This document shows positions 61,483 through 64,000 of a DNA stretch of 64,000 bases, piece after piece. Within the stretch, counting starts at the first letter, position 1. Each line of letters opens with the position of its first letter. The notes under the pieces were generated by a model. It made no database searches and was not told the DNA's origin. It worked only from the letters and a program-made list of their open reading frames with translations. A program made the position numbers and the translations under genes. The DNA is from Pirellulales bacterium (GTDB lineage Bacteria; Planctomycetota; Planctomycetia; Pirellulales; Lacipirellulaceae). The stretch is taken from assembly GCA_019636345.1 (NCBI GenBank), contig JAHBXQ010000002.1, forward strand, positions 434,001 to 498,000, given 5' to 3'.

Positions 61483-62088
61483 ATGAATCGCTTGAGCGTT
61501 CCGAAGAACGTCGCCGGGAGACGCCGATCTCGTCGTCGCGGGGCGACGACCGTCGAATTCGCGTTGACGGCGCCGCTGCTGTTCATGATGGTGCTGGGAG
61601 CGATCGAATTCAGCCGTGCGAACATGCTGCTTCACACGAGCTCGATCGCCGCGACCGAGGCGGCCCGGGCCAGCATCATCCCCGGCGCCACCGTCGCGGA
61701 AGTCCGCGCAGCCGGGCAGCAGCAACTCAACTTGATCGGCGTGACCGAGGCGACCTTTACGATCGAGCCGGCCGAGATTCTGCCTGACACGAAGCAGGTG
61801 ACGGTCAATCTCTCCGTCCCGGTGAACCTGCGGAACGGCTACCTCCTGCCGCGGGTGTTCCTCGGGCGAAGCGTATTCAAGTCGGTCACCCTGCAGCGCG
61901 AAGGAGCGACTGCAGAGACGGGAAGCGAATCGGCGCCAAAGACCGGCATCGTCGGCGAGATGCAAGGCGACGGCTACAGCGGGTTCACAACGGCCTCCAG
62001 CGCCAAGACCAACGGGGCGTCCAACGCCAGCGCGACAGGAACGGCCAACGCTAACGCCAAGAACGCGGCAAGCTCGAGTGGGTCGTAG
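61483..62088 (+). CDS. TadE-like pilus assembly protein (second)
   Basis: 201 residues. Basic N-terminus ([20 protein letters not shown]), then helix LLFMMVLGAIEFSRAN. TVEFAL shows the conserved Glu. The extracytoplasmic domain contains TEAARASIIPGATVAEVRAA and ends in an Ala/Ser/Thr/Asn-rich low-complexity tail (SNASATGTANANAKNAA), which is longer and less ordered than in the first TadE. Last of the three-gene Tad-like unit. No TadA ATPase, TadB/C or RcpA secretin is encoded here. Confidence 0.75.
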   Translation: MNRLSVPKNVAGRRRSRRRGATTVEFALTAPLLFMMVLGAIEFSRANMLLHTSSIAATEAARASIIPGATVAEVRAAGQQQLNLIGVTEATFTIEPAEILPDTKQVTVNLSVPVNLRNGYLLPRVFLGRSVFKSVTLQREGATAETGSESAPKTGIVGEMQGDGYSGFTTASSAKTNGASNASATGTANANAKNAASSSGS

Positions 62089-62139
62089 CCCCAGTTCGAG
62101 CGGCGCCCGAGAGACGCACCCTGTCGGATTCGCGGCGCG

Positions 62140-62778
62140 TCACCGCAAGTCGACCGACCAGTACGCCGCGTCGAGGAAGGTCTTCCAACTGGCGTACTTG
62201 GGATTGCCCAGCTTCATCGCCAACAGCGGACTGCGCTTCGGCTTCACCGGCGGACGGATCAGCTTCATGTGCGCTTCCTTGGGGGTGCGGCCCCCTTTGC
62301 GAACGTTGCACTTGACGCACGCGCAGACGAGGTTCTCCCAGCTTGCCTCCCCGCCGCGACAGGTGGGGACGATGTGGTCGAGGCTCAGTTCGCTCGTGGG
62401 GAAGTGCAGGCCGCAGTACTGGCACTGGTTGGCGTCCCGGGCGAAGATGTTTCGCCGATTCAGCCGCACCCGCTGTCGCGGCACGCGATCGTAGTTGAGC
62501 AGCCGCAGGACCCGCGGCACGCACACCTCAAAATTGACGCTGCGGATCCAGTCCTCGTCGGGCGCCTTTTCCTTGAACGCGGCGCGCAGCTCGCTGATCT
62601 CGCGCCACGACTGAAAGTCGTAGTTGGCGTATTGGCCGTTTTCGATGTGAATGACCTCGGCCAGGCAATTCACCAGCAGGCTGAAGGCGCGCCGCACGTT
62701 GACCACGTGCACCGCCATGTACTGGCGATTGAGCACGAGTACGCTGGCGCTCAAGGCGCTTGGTTCGGCTGTCGACAT
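62140..62778 (-). CDS. HNH endonuclease family protein
   Basis: 212 residues. The C-terminal HNH domain has a zinc Cys pair CQYCG, the metal-binding motif LSLDHIVPTCRGG (His), and NLVCACVKCNVRKG with a second Cys pair and the Asn. The N-terminal ~100 residues (ASVLVLNRQYMAVHVVNVRR and SLLVNCLAEV) match a conserved planctomycete/actinobacterial HNH family of unknown role. No DNA methylase is adjacent, so restriction is not supported. ATG at 62778 chosen because it starts the conserved part. Confidence 0.8.
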   Translation of the reverse strand: MSTAEPSALSASVLVLNRQYMAVHVVNVRRAFSLLVNCLAEVIHIENGQYANYDFQSWREISELRAAFKEKAPDEDWIRSVNFEVCVPRVLRLLNYDRVPRQRVRLNRRNIFARDANQCQYCGLHFPTSELSLDHIVPTCRGGEASWENLVCACVKCNVRKGGRTPKEAHMKLIRPPVKPKRSPLLAMKLGNPKYASWKTFLDAAYWSVDLR

Positions 62779-63201
62779 CCGCGGTCGTCCTCCCGGAGAG
62801 AAGCTGTGCGTCGTCAATGCTGCCTGTTCGCCATGCACCGGCAGCGGGCAAGTCGCAGCGGGGCGAAGATCGCCCCGGCGCGGCCGCAAGCGCGGGTGCA
62901 GCAGCGGAACGCATGTCATTCTAAGCGGGGTTCGTCCGCCAAGCCAGCGCAGGCACGTTGACAATTCTCCCTACTGGTCCGCGGACCGACCGGGAGTCGA
63001 CGAGGTTCGCGATGCGGCGTTCCTTCAAAGCTCGGGCATGCCATTTGCTCTTGCGGCGGGGACGCGATGCCGACGGACCGCCGCCGCGGGATTCTCTTGC
63101 GAACGGCGCAGGGGGCTCGTTACGATAAGTCAAGAGCCCAGGCCGATCGCGGCAAGACGCCGCCGGGGCCGCGGCCATTTCCACGCGGGGGCGCTTCATC
63201 G
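62779..63201. other. Divergent intergenic region, 423 bases
   Basis: Between the HNH gene and the zinc-ribbon gene. A TTGACA occurs at 62958-62963, but the -10 expected 16-18 bases on is GC rich, so no promoter is called. No gene supported. Confidence 0.35.
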
Positions 63202-63507
63202 ATGATCCACTACACCTGCGACGGTTGCGGACGAACGATCGACTCGTCCAGTGAAATGCGCCACATTGTTCGCGTCGAAGTTTACGCGGCGATCGAGCCG
63301 AACGACGAACAACTCGACGACGACCGCGACCACCTGCAGGAAATCCAGGATCTGCTGGAACAACTCGACGAAGCGGACGAGGCCGAACTGGGCGACGAGG
63401 TCTATTGCCAGCGTCGTTTCGACCTGTGCAACGAGTGCCGCCGCCGATTCGTGAAGAATCCGTTAGGGCGCATGACGAGCGAACAGTTGGGTTTCAGCCA
63501 GAACTGA
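63202..63507 (+). CDS. Small zinc-ribbon protein
   Basis: 101-residue protein. An N-terminal CDGCG and a C-terminal CQRRFDLCNECRRRF supply two Cys pairs for a zinc knuckle or ribbon. The middle is acidic and helical (DRDHLQEIQDLLEQLDEADE). Not recognised beyond this. It could be a regulatory or RNA/protein-binding factor. Close upstream of the thermonuclease gene on the same strand (67 bases). Confidence 0.65.
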   Translation: MIHYTCDGCGRTIDSSSEMRHIVRVEVYAAIEPNDEQLDDDRDHLQEIQDLLEQLDEADEAELGDEVYCQRRFDLCNECRRRFVKNPLGRMTSEQLGFSQN

Positions 63508-63574
63508 CGGCTCCTTCCCTCCCGCAGCTCCGGCCGGCTCTCTCTGCGTTTGCCGCCATTGGTTTTCTCGCGCC

Positions 63575-64000
63575 ATGCCCGCCTACCAGCGATCGCGCAC
63601 GCATCAGATTCTGGCGATCGTCTTGGTGGTTGCGATCGCGCTGCTCAACTGGTGGCTGGAGCGGCAGGAGCAGATCGCCGACCCCGCCGGGCCGCGGGAC
63701 AGCGTCCGCGTCGAGCGGGTCGTCGACGGCGACACGTTGCTGTTGGGACCCGACGGGACACGGGCCCGGTTGCAAGGAATCGACACCCCCGAGACGGTCA
63801 AGGAAGACTCCCCCGTCGAACCCTGGGGGCCCGAGGCGACGCAGTTCACACGCGATTTCGTCCGCGCGGCGGGCAACCGCGTCGAGATCGAGGTCGACGG
63901 CGAGCGCCAGGATCAGTACGGCCGGCGACTGGTCTTCGTTTGGGCGGGCGAGCGGTTGCTGAACGAGGAACTTGTCCGCGCGGGGCTCGCCCGACCGAAG
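63575..64000 (+). CDS. Thermonuclease family protein (SNase-like), partial at the window end
   Basis: First 142 residues of a membrane-anchored nuclease that runs off the right edge. An N-terminal helix (ILAIVLVVAIALLNWWL) is followed by the staphylococcal nuclease fold: RVERVVDGDTLLL, ARLQGIDTPET (calcium and active-site loop), and DQYGRRLVFVWAGERLLNEE with the catalytic Arg region. The stop codon is beyond position 64000. It would degrade DNA or RNA outside the cytoplasmic membrane or at the envelope. Confidence 0.85.
   Translation, partial: MPAYQRSRTHQILAIVLVVAIALLNWWLERQEQIADPAGPRDSVRVERVVDGDTLLLGPDGTRARLQGIDTPETVKEDSPVEPWGPEATQFTRDFVRAAGNRVEIEVDGERQDQYGRRLVFVWAGERLLNEELVRAGLARPK

Overview
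The window is about 64 kb of GC-rich DNA, roughly two-thirds G+C by eye, from a member of the Planctomycetota. It is most likely a Pirellulales bacterium of the Lacipirellula/Botrimarina type. The evidence is a DUF1559 pseudopilin with an H-x9-DG tail followed by a small carboxypeptidase-regulatory-like lipoprotein, a DUF1598-like Gly-rich secreted protein, a DUF1570 lipoprotein protease, two secreted PQQ-type beta-propellers, a Tat-exported sugar isomerase, an FHA-GAF histidine kinase, and lipid A genes of a Gram-negative envelope. About 57 protein genes and one tRNA are supported. No phage, CRISPR array, rRNA or intact insertion sequence was seen. The first protein gene may begin just outside the window and the last one runs off the right edge.

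Layout. 0-18 kb: envelope and secreted proteins, namely two HtrA-like serine proteases (one fused to a zinc ribbon and HEAT repeats), a pseudopilin/lipoprotein pair, a beta-propeller, a HEAT/PDZ protein, a membrane-anchored Gfo/Idh-like protein, a Cys-rich lipoprotein, an M50-like membrane protease, a stand-alone GGQ release-factor protein, DUF1598 and DUF11 proteins, and a stand-alone LigD-type phosphoesterase domain. 18-31 kb: lysS, two tandem Uma2 nuclease genes, a LolCDE-type ABC transporter pair, ilvE, tRNA-Val with a beta-propeller gene converging into it, a ribbon-helix-helix protein, a TIM-barrel isomerase and isocitrate dehydrogenase. 31-41.5 kb: a nucleoside and nucleobase salvage island (hpt, CNT transporter, upp, a fungal-type cytosine deaminase, cdd, deoA, two purine nucleoside phosphorylases, deoC), interrupted by a GspF-like gene and a DUF1570 protease. 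42-49 kb: BON protein, lipoprotein, type II secretin, FHA-GAF histidine kinase. 49.5-53.3 kb: OmpH/Skp, lpxC, lpxA and a Gfo/Idh oxidoreductase. 53.4-64 kb: SGNH hydrolase, PEP carboxylase, GNAT, ECF sigma factor, 7Fe ferredoxin, a TadE/TadG-VWA/TadE trio, HNH nuclease, zinc-ribbon protein and a thermonuclease.

How the genes work together. The salvage island gives a nearly complete route: uptake by the CNT transporter, deamination (cytidine and cytosine), phosphorolysis (pyrimidine and purine nucleosides), recovery of bases by upp and hpt, and deoxyribose-phosphate cleavage by DeoC. The most informative observation is that the two adjacent, ATGA-overlapping purine nucleoside phosphorylases differ exactly at the base-recognition residue (Asp in one, Asn in the other, both at position 236) and in the nearby pocket motif. 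This suggests a split of substrates between 6-aminopurine and 6-oxopurine nucleosides. OmpH-lpxC-lpxA-oxidoreductase forms an outer-membrane and lipid A biogenesis block.

Repeats. Several palindromic repeat families sit between genes. One, a pair of 22-base arms, lies in frame inside lysS and would add about 23 residues to lysyl-tRNA synthetase. Its right half (26 identical bases) recurs near 34.36 kb. A 38-base element recurs in inverted orientation 12 kb apart. A hairpin accompanies lysS and each of the two duplicated Uma2 genes.
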